64,000 nucleotides of DNA from Adlercreutzia faecimuris (GTDB lineage: Bacteria; Actinomycetota; Coriobacteriia; Coriobacteriales; Eggerthellaceae), in assembly GCF_022669055.1 (NCBI RefSeq), contig NZ_JAJMLW010000002.1, positions 434,001 through 498,000 of the forward strand. Direction: 5' to 3'. Positions 9,038 to 16,180 of the stretch are shown piece after piece. A program made the translations under genes and the position numbers. Under the pieces are notes generated by a model. The model worked only from the letters and a program-made list of their open reading frames with translations, was not told where the DNA came from and ran no database searches. The stretch's first letter is position 1. The number at the start of each line of letters is the position of its first letter.

Positions 9038-9298
9038 CTAGAGCCCCTTCCTCGATCGCTTCTCTATGAGCTGCTTGTATCCCTTCGGGGTGATGCGCAC
9101 GAGGCGGTTGAGGTGCACTGCCTCGATCTTGCCCTCGCGGACCATCTTGTAGACCGTGGCGGTGCACACCTTCAGCTTCGAGGCGACGTACTTGACATCG
9201 AGCAGCTCCTCGATGCCCTCCTCCGGCACGTCGCCGTCCGGGCGCTTCGCTTCCATGTCCGGGAACGCCGCGTGACCGCGCTGGCTTCCGTTGTCCAT
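9038..9298 (-). CDS. Excisionase-family HTH DNA-binding protein
   Basis: An 86-residue protein with an HTH_17/excisionase domain: LLDVKYVASKLKVCTATVYK, then MVREGKIEAVHLNRLVRI, the usual second half. The first 30 residues are acidic and variable. It is the first gene of the minus-strand operon of the element, with a good ribosome site (GGAGGAAG) before ATG 9298. An inverted operator-like repeat lies 40 bases upstream. The likely role is regulator of the module or excision factor; no integrase is present in the window to pair it with. Confidence 0.75.
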   Translation of the reverse strand: MDNGSQRGHAAFPDMEAKRPDGDVPEEGIEELLDVKYVASKLKVCTATVYKMVREGKIEAVHLNRLVRITPKGYKQLIEKRSRKGL

Positions 9299-9336
9299 TT
9301 CGCTTCCTCCTGCTCGATTCCTCTTGATTTCGGTTG

Positions 9337-9352
9337 AGCGCTTGTGAGCGCT
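9337..9352. promoter_or_regulatory. Operator-like repeat upstream of element operon
   Basis: AGCGCTTGTGAGCGCT is two palindromic AGCGCT boxes four bases apart, giving a dyad. It lies about 40 bases upstream of the first gene of the minus-strand operon, so it is a candidate binding site for one of the two small HTH proteins. Confidence 0.4.
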
Positions 9353-9411
9353 GTTGGTTCGCAGATGGTTGCAGGGTCTTCCGGCGTCGGCAAATGGGAA
9401 GTCGCGGTTAG

Positions 9412-9438
9412 GCGTCCCTAAGCGTCCCTAAGCACGTC
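9412..9438. repeat. 27-bp direct repeat, right copy
   Basis: Identical to 7469-7495. On the minus strand it can be read as the last codons of the helicase loader (EDVLRDA, stop), but no loader coding sequence precedes it. It could be a relic of a second loader gene or the footprint of a recombination event that brought in the replication module. Confidence 0.8.
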
Positions 9439-9498
9439 TTCCGCAAAATGCGCACAATCGGGGCTTGCGCCGTCGCTTGCGACCCTGCTCTGGTGAAT

Positions 9499-9526
9499 AA
9501 AAAAGCCCCGACGTATAGTCGAGGCT
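9499..9526 (-). terminator. Rho-independent terminator on minus strand
   Basis: On the minus strand AGCCTCGAC-TATAC-GTCGGGGCT forms a nine-pair stem with one mismatch, followed by six T. It would end a transcript coming from the right, but no convincing minus-strand gene lies between here and 10 kb. An RNA gene or a lost gene such as the integrase is possible. Confidence 0.6.
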
Positions 9527-9930
9527 ATTTGCAGGCTTTGCGGAATCGCGTCAAGGCTTCGTCATCACCGTTCGCGGTTCCTTCGACCGAGTGCTCGCGA
9601 GGAGGTGGTGAGAGGGCAGTTCGATCTCCATCGTCACGCCCTCCTTCCTGCGCATCTACTCGTGGTCGGTCATCCTGCCCGCTGCACTCTCGATCGAATG
9701 CAGCGATGCGTACATCCTACGCCTGGAGCAAGGATAAAGATGTGCATCCATGGGACACCCCTCTTGAATGTGAAGGACTAGTATGCGATGTTGGCGATCT
9801 GTTACCGATTCCGCCCGGATATGACGGGTCGGGCGTGCACGGCTCCCAGGCGGCCGCCCGGGGCGCATCCCCCAGGGATGGCGGGAAGTGGGCGCCGTCG
9901 CGCTTTTCGGAAAAAACGCCAGGTCGGAGC
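9527..9930. other. Intergenic region without a convincing gene
   Basis: About 400 bases in which the available ORFs on both strands have compositions unlike the neighbouring proteins. A short plus-strand frame (about 9630-9737) reads like a membrane segment but has no good start. Nothing firm can be called. Confidence 0.4.
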
Positions 9931-9953
9931 TGCGGGGCCAATTTGACCCCGCA
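9931..9953. repeat. GGGG(C/T)CAATTTGACCCC hairpin, left of SOS module
   Basis: A 23-base inverted repeat with one mismatch (TGCGGGGCCAATTTGACCCC followed by GCA). A perfect relative stands at 13415-13435. The two copies bracket the polymerase-to-SRAP gene group. Neither has a U-tract in the transcription direction of that group. Confidence 0.7.
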
Positions 9954-10030
9954 GCCGGGCCCCGGCCCCGCACCGGGAAAACACAATTTGTTCGATTGAC
10001 TAGGTCGTCGGGAAAGCGCATCATAGGTAA

Positions 10031-10059
10031 TTCAAATAACGAACATATGTTCCTATACA
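10031..10059 (+). promoter_or_regulatory. Sigma-A-like promoter of the polymerase gene
   Basis: TTCAAA (10031-10036) and TATACA (10054-10059) are separated by 17 bases. The LexA box fills the spacer, so repressor binding would block this promoter directly. Confidence 0.6.
10040..10052. promoter_or_regulatory. LexA (SOS) box, Gram-positive type
   Basis: CGAACATATGTTC contains the perfect 12-base palindrome GAACATATGTTC and matches the Bacillus/actinobacterial LexA consensus CGAACRNRYGTTYC. It lies between the -35 and -10 elements of the Y-family polymerase gene, the classical position for SOS repression. Confidence 0.85.
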
Positions 10060-10074
10060 ATGAGGAGGTGCTCC

Positions 10075-11349
10075 GTGCGCGAGCGCGTGATCATGCATAT
10101 CGACATGAACGCTTTCTACGCATCCGTCGCGCAGCACCTCGACCCGCGCCTTCGCGGCAGGGCGGTGGCCGTCGCCGGCGACCCGGAGCGCCGGAACGGG
10201 ATCATCCTCGCCAAGTCGCGAGAGGCCAAGGCTTGCGGCGTGAAGACGGCGGAGGCGATATGGCAGGCCAGGCAGAAGTGCCCGGGGCTCGTCGTCGTGC
10301 CGCCGGACTACGCCGCCTACAAGCGCTACTCGCGCCTCGCCCGCATGATCTACTACGAGTACACCGACCTCGTGGAGCCTTTCGGGCTCGACGAGTCCTG
10401 GATCGACCTGACGGGCTCCCTGCAGCTCTTCGGGGGCGACGCGATGCTCGTGGCGAATGAGATATCTGGTCGCGTGAAGGACGAGCTCGGGCTCACGGTC
10501 TCCGTCGGCGTGTCGTGGAACAAGGTGTTCGCCAAGCTCGGAAGCGACACCGACCCGGGTGACGGGATCGTCTCGATCACGCGCGAGAACTACCGCGATG
10601 TCGCCTGGCCCATGGCGGCATCCGAGATGATCTACGTCGGCCCCGCCACCGCCCGCAAGCTCCGCGCGGCGGGCTACGAGACCATAGGGGACCTGGCGCA
10701 TGCGGGCGACTACTTCCTCGGCAGGCGCTTCGGCAAGATCGGATTCATGCTGCGCGACTTCGCCAACGGCATCGACGGGAGCCCGGTTCGGCAGATGGAT
10801 CCCGCGAAGGCCGACGTCGACTATGTGGTGAAGGGCATCGGCAACGGGCTCACCGCCCCGCGCGACCTCGTGTGCGAGTCGGACGTGAAGGCGCTCGTGT
10901 GGCTTCTCTCCGAATCGGTCTCCCAGAGGATGCGCGAGTCGCGCCTCAGGTGCCGCACGGTATCCGTGGGCGTGAGGCGCGCGGGGGATCTGTCCGGGTA
11001 CTCCAGGCAGACGACGCTGCGGATCCCGACGTGCCTGACCTCGGACGTCGCGAAGCTCGCGATGGGGCTCATCGAGGCGAACCAGCCGCTCGACGAGGAG
11101 CACGCCATCCGCGCCATCCACGTTCGCGCAACCAACCTCTCCTCGATGGACGACCCGCTGCAGTGCGACATCTTCGGCGACGCCGAGGAGGCGCTCAGGG
11201 CCGAGAGGCTCGACCTGGCCATCGACGAGCTCAGGTCCCGCTTCGGCAACCGCTGCGTGCACCGCGCGGTGGAGCTCACCGACGAGGTGATGGGAGGCCT
11301 CGACATCAAGCGGGACAACACCGTGCATCCGATCGGGTTTCTGAGGTAG
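10075..11349 (+). CDS. Y-family (DinB/UmuC-type) translesion DNA polymerase
   Basis: Error-prone polymerase that copies damaged DNA. The catalytic palm begins with MHIDMNAFYASVAQ (first metal-binding Asp), followed by GVKTAEAIWQA and the second acidic motif in FGLDESWIDLTGS. GVSWNKVFAKLGSD and YVGPATARKLRAAGY (helix-hairpin-helix thumb) come next, then the little-finger domain. At 424 residues it is close to DinB2/UmuC-type enzymes of Firmicutes. The start is GTG 10075, five bases after GGAGGTG; the ATG at 10060 overlaps the -10 element and has no ribosome site. A LexA box covers the promoter. It is followed 16 bases later by a DUF6504-like gene, as with other Y-polymerases. Confidence 0.93.
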   Translation: MRERVIMHIDMNAFYASVAQHLDPRLRGRAVAVAGDPERRNGIILAKSREAKACGVKTAEAIWQARQKCPGLVVVPPDYAAYKRYSRLARMIYYEYTDLVEPFGLDESWIDLTGSLQLFGGDAMLVANEISGRVKDELGLTVSVGVSWNKVFAKLGSDTDPGDGIVSITRENYRDVAWPMAASEMIYVGPATARKLRAAGYETIGDLAHAGDYFLGRRFGKIGFMLRDFANGIDGSPVRQMDPAKADVDYVVKGIGNGLTAPRDLVCESDVKALVWLLSESVSQRMRESRLRCRTVSVGVRRAGDLSGYSRQTTLRIPTCLTSDVAKLAMGLIEANQPLDEEHAIRAIHVRATNLSSMDDPLQCDIFGDAEEALRAERLDLAIDELRSRFGNRCVHRAVELTDEVMGGLDIKRDNTVHPIGFLR

Positions 11350-11365
11350 GAAGGAGGTGACGGGC

Positions 11366-11638
11366 ATGAAGGGAGCCGACGGCTGGCGCAAGCGCTACGT
11401 GTCCGTCACCGCCCGCATGGACGAGGACGGTCGCGTTCGGCCGCTCTCTATCCAGTGGTACGACGGCAAGACCTACGCCATCGACGACGTGCGCAGCGTC
11501 CGCCGGTCCTCGTCGCGCAAGGTCGGGGGCGACGGCATCTGCTACACGATACGCATCGGCGAGCGCATCACCCAGCTCTACTACGAGGACCCGCGCTGGT
11601 TCGTGGAGGAGATCGTGCCGGACGAGCTCGTCTCCTAG
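11366..11638 (+). CDS. DUF6504-like small protein of the mutagenesis module
   Basis: A 90-residue basic protein, probably one SH3-like or beta-rich domain: RYVSVTARMDEDGRVRPL, then IQWYDGKTYAIDDVRSVRR, and WFVEEIVPDEL at the end. Proteins with this pattern (input strand, Trp-rich core, C-terminal strand) are often encoded beside ImuB/DinB polymerases and annotated DUF6504. AAGGAGGTG stands six bases before ATG 11366. It is co-transcribed with the polymerase (16-base gap). Its biochemical role is unknown; the family assignment is by pattern only. Confidence 0.6.
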   Translation: MKGADGWRKRYVSVTARMDEDGRVRPLSIQWYDGKTYAIDDVRSVRRSSSRKVGGDGICYTIRIGERITQLYYEDPRWFVEEIVPDELVS

Positions 11639-11980
11639 CGGCTCATATCGACGCGGCGCGGGGCCCCGCCCATCCATTTCTAATATGCGGCTCCAATCCG
11701 CTTGCCGGTGCAGCCCGCTTCCAAGCGCCTCCTTGCTTGGCGGCATGGCCCCTCGCACGCCTCTATCCAGATAACGCTCGCACTGAACCCGCGTCACGCC
11801 TCAAGGCGCTCATCTCCTCGCGAAACCCGTACAAGCGACGATGCGCCCATCCATGACGTGGTGCAGGTTTCGCGAAGACATGCGCTCTGATCCTTGCGGC
11901 GCGCGCAGAACCAGCGCAGGCCATCTGGTCACGAGGCGGTGAGCGAGGGGCTCGCCGCATTAGACCAAGGAGGCAAGACC
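11639..11980. other. Intergenic region with GC palindrome
   Basis: About 340 bases without a supported gene. It contains the 12-base palindrome GCGGGGCCCCGC at about 11654-11667, which may end the polymerase transcript, although no T-run follows directly. The rest has ordinary composition and no visible repeat. Confidence 0.4.
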
Positions 11981-12640
11981 ATGGGAAACAGGGCGGTCAT
12001 CACGACACCGGACAAGGAGCTGGCGCTATACCTTCATTGGAACGGCGGGCGCGACACGGTAGAGCCGCTGCTTCGGTACTGCGAGCTGCAGGGGTACCGT
12101 CCCCCGAGCTCCGACAACTACGGCTGGGCGCGGATCGCGCAGGTGATGTGCAACTTCTTCGGCGGCTCGACGAGCGTGGGCATCGACCGCTTCAAGAACC
12201 TCGGCGACCAGGGAGACAACGGCGTCTACATCATCGACGGCTGGAAGATCGTCGGCCGCAGGGAGGTCTCCTACGACGAGGGCTGGAACGTGAACGGATG
12301 GCACGACATCCCGGAGTCCCGCGAGCAGCGCGAATACGACTTCGACGAGATGCTGCGAAGCTTCGACGAGGCCATGCCCGAGGCCCTGCGCCTGGGCGAT
12401 CTCCTCGATGCCGTCGAGGTTCCCACATCCGAAGTCGAGATCGGCGACGTCGTCTTCATGCGCGAATACGAGTCCGGCTGGAAGACGTACCCTGTCGTCG
12501 GCATCGGCGAGGGCAATCGCAACAGGCCGGAGCTTGCAGGCGTGCCCTACGTCGAGCGTTACGACCACGACGGCGACTACTCTTGGAACGCGAACAACTA
12601 CATCCGCGAGGACACGGCCTTCGTCGTCGCCCGAGAGTAG
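11981..12640 (+). CDS. Conserved hypothetical protein of mobile elements
   Basis: A 219-residue acidic soluble protein. The N-terminus MGNRAVITTPDKELALYLHW followed by NGGRDTVEPLLRYC and DNYGWARIAQVMCNFFGG is, as I recall it, a block of a widely distributed uncharacterised protein of Gram-positive plasmids, phages and conjugative elements. The C-terminal third (EVEIGDVVFMREYESGW, NNYIREDTAFVV) looks like a small beta-barrel. No catalytic residues are recognisable. The start is ATG 11981 because AAGGAGG lies six bases upstream. It sits between the translesion polymerase and the SRAP gene, so a role in DNA metabolism is possible but only inferred from position. Confidence 0.75.
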   Translation: MGNRAVITTPDKELALYLHWNGGRDTVEPLLRYCELQGYRPPSSDNYGWARIAQVMCNFFGGSTSVGIDRFKNLGDQGDNGVYIIDGWKIVGRREVSYDEGWNVNGWHDIPESREQREYDFDEMLRSFDEAMPEALRLGDLLDAVEVPTSEVEIGDVVFMREYESGWKTYPVVGIGEGNRNRPELAGVPYVERYDHDGDYSWNANNYIREDTAFVVARE

Positions 12641-12749
12641 GCCGTCGGGGATCGGCGCCGCCGGGCCATGCTGGGGCGGCGGCGCGCATCCCGGTTGCGA
12701 TTCGGCTACCGTTCCCGCAGGCACGCGGGCTGGCTGCTACGATGTTGCA

Positions 12750-13373
12750 ATGTGCGGAAGATGCGTCATATTCACATTCGACGAGGTTCTCGAAATCGTG
12801 CGGCAGATCGAGGTCGGCGTGCCGCTCAACTTGGAGCCAGACTGGCCTGCGCGAAAGCCGCAGGCGTACCCGAAGTCGCTCGCGCCCCTCATCGTGCCAT
12901 CGTTCGACACGGCGCAGCCCGCCCCGAACCTGGGCCCGGGGAGCCTTGCCGCCCGCGATCTGTCCTGGGGCTTCGAGGAGTCGTGGAGGCCCGGGGTAGT
13001 CTTCAACACGCGCATCGAAAGCGCCATGAAGCCCACCTGGCGCGACTCAATGGAGCACCGTCGCTGCGTCATACCGGTGCCCGCGTTCTTCGAATCCAGC
13101 CAGAGCGAGACATTCCCTTCGCCCAAGACCGGCAAGCCAATCAAGCGCCAGTACGAGTTCCGCGTGCCCGGGCAGGTCATCATCCTCATCGGCTGCACGT
13201 GGAGGGGCGATGCCTTTTCAATGGTCACCACCGAGGCGAACGCCGACATGGCACCCATCCACCACCGCATGCCTCTCATCGTGAGGCAGGAGGAGCTGCC
13301 GCTCTGGCTCGGCCCGGACTACATGGAGCTGGCGGACCGATCGTCGATCCGCCTCGAAGCCCGGCCGACGTAG
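12750..13373 (+). CDS. SRAP/YedK-HMCES abasic-site DNA-protein crosslink protein
   Basis: Binds abasic sites in single-stranded DNA by forming a thiazolidine crosslink through Cys2, shielding them until repair. All key residues are visible: MCGR at the N-terminus (Cys2 after Met removal), the Asn in FNTRIESAMKPTW, the Glu in RCVIPVPAFFESS and the His in HHRMPLI. The 207 residues fit the family. ATG 12750 has no ribosome site, but a -10-like TACGAT ends only six bases upstream, so the mRNA may be leaderless. Placement after the LexA-controlled polymerase agrees with the family's known association with SOS genes. Confidence 0.9.
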   Translation: MCGRCVIFTFDEVLEIVRQIEVGVPLNLEPDWPARKPQAYPKSLAPLIVPSFDTAQPAPNLGPGSLAARDLSWGFEESWRPGVVFNTRIESAMKPTWRDSMEHRRCVIPVPAFFESSQSETFPSPKTGKPIKRQYEFRVPGQVIILIGCTWRGDAFSMVTTEANADMAPIHHRMPLIVRQEELPLWLGPDYMELADRSSIRLEARPT

Positions 13374-13414
13374 CTCATCGGGGAGTTTCCAGAGAGAAAC
13401 ACCTGTTCAGGCGC

Positions 13415-13435
13415 ACGGGGTCAATTTGACCCCGT
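13415..13435. repeat. Perfect GGGGTCAATTTGACCCC palindrome, right of SOS module
   Basis: A perfect 21-base inverted repeat with ACGGGG/CCCCGT ends around TCAATTTGA. It is the partner of the hairpin at 9931-9953. It could act as a bidirectional terminator or as a REP-like element. Confidence 0.75.
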
Positions 13436-13511
13436 TAATCTGGGAGCCCGAAAGAGCGCATGCTTCGGCGGTCCTTGCGCTTGCCGGAAGCGTCCTCGCA
13501 GGCTTTAGATC

Positions 13512-13973
13512 ATGTGGGAGAATATAAGGGATGCAAGAGGAGATTCCGTCTCGATATCCGGTCGGGACCGTTTAGGAGCGCAGTTGCCCGACATCAGATG
13601 CAGAGAGTTCTCTGACTTCCTTTCGACCAAGAGGGACCACTACCCGTATTCCGATAGGTATATTGCCGAAGTCCACGATTCGCCGGATAAGACGGGCCGG
13701 ACAGAGCGCGAGCACATGGTCGTGTGGTTCCGCGCGAACGAGACCAAAGGCTCGGGATCCTATTCAAGGGAGACCCCCAACAGGAGCGCCCGCCGTTGCT
13801 ACAACAGCCTCATGAACGCGGCATCGCTGCTCTGGATCGCCGAGGCGGTTGGGGTCGACGAGCTGACCGTTCGTAGAGCCTTCGAGGCGGCTGTCGCCGC
13901 CGGCGATTATCGGCGCGCATGCGGGGCTATCCGCAAGATAATCACCTGGGACATGATTTATGCCCTTACGTAG
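13512..13973 (+). CDS. Hypothetical protein
   Basis: A 153-residue soluble protein of unknown family. It has a basic, polar first half (SDFLSTKRDHYPYSDRYIAE, EREHMVVWFRANETKGSGS) and an alpha-helical second half (NRSARRCYNSLMNAASLLWI, VDELTVRRAFEAAVAAGDYR). No motif is recognised. The codon use is less GC-biased at third positions than in the neighbours, which suggests recent acquisition. No ribosome site precedes ATG 13512; TTTAGATC just upstream could be a -10 element. Confidence 0.55.
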   Translation: MWENIRDARGDSVSISGRDRLGAQLPDIRCREFSDFLSTKRDHYPYSDRYIAEVHDSPDKTGRTEREHMVVWFRANETKGSGSYSRETPNRSARRCYNSLMNAASLLWIAEAVGVDELTVRRAFEAAVAAGDYRRACGAIRKIITWDMIYALT

Positions 13974-14036
13974 CGGGAGTAGATGTCGCCCCGAACGCCG
14001 CAATATGCTTCGTCGCATTGCCGAAGGAGGAACACT

Positions 14037-14243
14037 GTGGGAGTAGTTTCTTTCGATCTCAGCGCGCCACTAGACAAGGCGGGTATGAGCATTGAGGAAT
14101 TGGCGGACAAGATAGACCTGGGCGATGACAAGCTTGAGCGCGTCAGAAACCAAAAGCTCTCGGCAGTCAGGTTGTCCACATTGGCTGCCATCTGCGACGC
14201 TCTCTCTTGCGAGCCAGGAGACGTGCTGAAATACTCGAAATAG
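14037..14243 (+). CDS. Small XRE-family HTH regulator
   Basis: A 68-residue Cro/CI-type repressor consisting almost only of the HTH domain: GMSIEELADKIDLGDDKLER, then LSAVRLSTLAAICDALSCEP and GDVLKYSK, the usual ending of the YozG-like subfamily. The start is GTG 14037, because AAGGAGGA lies six bases before it; the longer in-frame start at 13983 would bury that site. The target is unknown. The hairpin-rich non-coding stretch downstream could hold operators. Confidence 0.75.
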   Translation: MGVVSFDLSAPLDKAGMSIEELADKIDLGDDKLERVRNQKLSAVRLSTLAAICDALSCEPGDVLKYSK

Positions 14244-14728
14244 CCGCGCGTGGAAGCAAGGAGCTTGTCTCTCTAAGGCAGAGCGTTCCTCGCTCATGGC
14301 ACGTAATCACTTTTGTGAAGATTGTAATCAGCTTATCTTGTTTCCGCAGTTAGATGGCATTTTCCAGACTGCGATATTTACTCCTTTTCATATTCCCGGG
14401 GAGTAAATTTCCTCCATTTTGCCGGTATACAGGGGTGCCTGTAATCAGGCGCTAGCATTCGCGCGGCATCGCCGCACGTCAGCTGCCATTTCCTGGCAAG
14501 CCGTCATTTATTCCCCGCGCGCAAAGAATAAATATCCGAAAAGGCAAACCGAGTTCTGGTAACAGAACATCTCGGACAGTCTTGGTCTCCTTGGAATCCA
14601 TGTCGCCAGGTAGCACGCATAGGACGCGCTATTGGCTTTGTCCCCATGGAGTGGGAGTAGGTCAGCGCCATTAATTGAGCTCCGATAGCTTTCATAATAT
14701 AAAGCTATCGGAGGCTTTTGCTTCTACC
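14244..14728. other. AT-rich non-coding stretch with many inverted repeats
   Basis: About 480 bases with no supported ORF and lower GC than the surroundings. It holds a series of stem-forming pairs: TTTACTCC/GGAGTAAA near 14367-14405, GTGCCTG-TAAT-CAGGCGC near 14434-14451, ATTTATTC/GAATAAAT near 14507-14533, CCGAG.TTCTG/CAGAA.CTCGG near 14550-14574 and the long stem at 14680-14713. Such density suggests a structured RNA, an origin, or protein-binding sites of a mobile element. No known RNA family was recognised. Confidence 0.5.
14680..14713. repeat. 13-bp perfect inverted repeat
   Basis: CTCCGATAGCTTT and AAAGCTATCGGAG are separated by eight A/T-rich bases. The weak T-run after the right arm (GCTTTTG) makes it a possible terminator. 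It stands 15 bases upstream of a second, stronger hairpin. Confidence 0.7.
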
Positions 14729-14766
14729 AAGTGGCCGGGGGTGTTCCCCGGCCACTTTTATTTTTG
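14729..14766 (+). terminator. Strong Rho-independent terminator
   Basis: AAGTGGCCGGGG-GTGTT-CCCCGGCCACTT is a perfect 12-bp stem with a five-base loop, followed by TTATTTTT. It would end a plus-strand transcript from the hairpin-rich region, supporting the idea that an RNA is made there. Confidence 0.85.
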
Positions 14767-14818
14767 AGTTACAACCCAAAAGCGGCCAGCCGCTAGTGAG
14801 ACCTCTCAAACCTAATAG

Positions 14819-15233
14819 CTGCGAAAAAGATCCATCAAAACCTCGGTAGGCCTGTTTCTTCCTAGATGGGCGGATGCCGTCGTCGCGCAGATGCTGCCCG
14901 ACGGGGCCGTCAAAGGCGGCAGCGCCCTGAAGCTCAGATTCGGCGATGCGGGCACCCGTTTCAGCGAGGACCTCGATACCGCACGAGCCTCTGACATCGG
15001 CGAGTACATAGGTGCGCTGAACACCGCGCTTGAGGAAGGGTGGCAAGGCTTTATCGGAACCGCCGTCAGAAGAGAGCCAGCCACGCCAACCGGAATGGCC
15101 TCCTCGCATCGTCGCTTACCCCGATTGGGAGATAGGCTATGCAGCCGCCGCAGAGGGGTTGGACGTGCTTGATTTAGAGCAGGCTGTCGTCTGGGAAAAT
15201 GACTTGATTGATAGCATAAATGGAATTGGATGA
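14819..15233 (+). pseudogene. AbiEii/AbiGii-type nucleotidyltransferase toxin, degenerate
   Basis: Two overlapping frames together give the skeleton of an AbiEii toxin, the nucleotidyltransferase half of type IV abortive-infection systems. The first frame (14819 to about 15070) has WADAVVAQMLPDGAVKGGSA and LKLRFGDAGTRFSEDLDTA, the conserved GGS...FSxDLD catalytic motif. The second frame (ending 15233) has PPRIVAYPDWEIGYAAAAEG and LDVLDLEQAVVWENDLI, the family's C-terminal block. Only about 110 residues remain of the ~300 expected, so the middle is deleted, the frame shifts near 15070-15090 and no proper start is left. The antitoxin AbiEi is absent. Confidence 0.75.
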
Positions 15234-15245
15234 ACAGGAGGCTTC

Positions 15246-15593
15246 GTGTCATTCTCAGAGGTATGCATCTATCAGGTGAAGCCTGATAAGGTCGAGGAAT
15301 TCGAAACCATCATGAACGAGGCGAAGCCGTTCTTGGAAGAGAGGACAGGGCTCTTGCAGCTGCGTCTTATGAGGCGCGGCTACAAGATCGACATGGAGCA
15401 AATCCGGGAAGGCCTGCCTCCAGTTGAGCTTACTCGCATCGTGAAATGCGTGAAGTACGTCCTCTTCTGGGAGTTCGCGTCCAAGGAAGACTACGGAAAG
15501 GCCCAGAAAGACCTCTACGAGACCTTCTGGAAGCCCATCGACAAATGCCTCATCCAACCACATGATAAATACCTGGGCGAAGCAATCTTCTAG
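15246..15593 (+). CDS. Dimeric alpha/beta-barrel (ABM-like) protein
   Basis: A 115-residue soluble protein starting MSFSEVCIYQVKPDKVEEFE with a later VLFWEFASKEDYGKAQKD and ending YLGEAIF. The pattern of one long strand, a helix, and a second strand-helix unit is that of the ferredoxin-like dimeric barrel seen in antibiotic-biosynthesis monooxygenase and EthD-type proteins. The substrate is unknown. The start is GTG 15246 with CAGGAGG six bases before it. Base composition is lower in GC than the flanks, as in the whole 13.5-15.7 kb region. Confidence 0.6.
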   Translation: MSFSEVCIYQVKPDKVEEFETIMNEAKPFLEERTGLLQLRLMRRGYKIDMEQIREGLPPVELTRIVKCVKYVLFWEFASKEDYGKAQKDLYETFWKPIDKCLIQPHDKYLGEAIF

Positions 15594-15708
15594 TCGGCCT
15601 GTTATTGCCAGTGGCTTGCACGTGATGACGCTTCTTGATCTCTGTGTAGTTCAAGCAACTTAAGTCCGCTGATGCAATTTGTCCCAATGAACCGAGGAGG
15701 GCAAGACT

Positions 15709-16162
15709 ATGGATGCAGCGAATTGCAGGCAAACAAGCTTGCTCGCTTTTTGCGCGCTATGTCTTGCCTTCTGCGTTTACGGAGTCATCTCCTCGTCATT
15801 CATGCCAAGCCATATCGAAGGCATTATCTTGCCGCTCGATTCTATGGTTGGCATACCTCAGCCGGCGCATCGCCGAGCGCACCGAGGCCACGGCCGCGCT
15901 CGAGGAGCCTCCTGCGGTCGTCCCCGACGACGGGATCGACCAGTTCTCCCGCGCCTACAAGCTGTCGGAGAACGAGACCCGGGTGCTCCGACTCACGGTG
16001 AGGGGCAGAACGCGCCAGCGCATCGCCGAGACGCTCTACGTGTCAGCGGGCACCGTGAACACCTACCTCCACCGCATCTACCAGAAGGCCGGCGTCCACT
16101 CGCGTCAAGAGCTCCTCGACAAGATCGAGGAGTTCCCCGGCATGGGCACCGAGGAACGCTAG
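15709..16162 (+). pseudogene. LuxR-family membrane regulator, internal deletion
   Basis: The first ~45 codons (frame from ATG 15709, GAGGAGG upstream) read MDAANCRQTSLLAFCALCLA and one further hydrophobic stretch, the start of the multi-helix sensor domain of Eggerthella-type LuxR regulators. From about 15850 a different frame gives LSRRIAERTEATAALEEPPA, then an intact LuxR HTH (YKLSENETRVLRLTVRGRTR, IAETLYVSAGTVNTYLHRIY). About 350 residues of membrane domain and the linking frame are lost. The HTH part could only be expressed as an isolated DNA-binding domain. Confidence 0.75.
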
Positions 16163-16180
16163 GCGAAGGGACCCTGGCCG

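Noticed and set aside
9905-9953. Fourth copy of the ~200-bp inverted-repeat element
   Set aside because: AAAAACGCCAGGTCGGAGC resembles the internal motif of the three copies, but neither inverted arm is present; similarity could be chance.
9448-9999. 183-codon plus-strand ORF
   Set aside because: It runs across the terminator and hairpin, is Arg/Pro/Ser-rich without fold-like pattern, and has no ribosome site.
9656-10060. 134-codon minus-strand ORF upstream of the polymerase
   Set aside because: It overlaps the LexA-controlled promoter and the hairpin, has no ribosome site and a composition unlike real genes here. Left as unassigned sequence.
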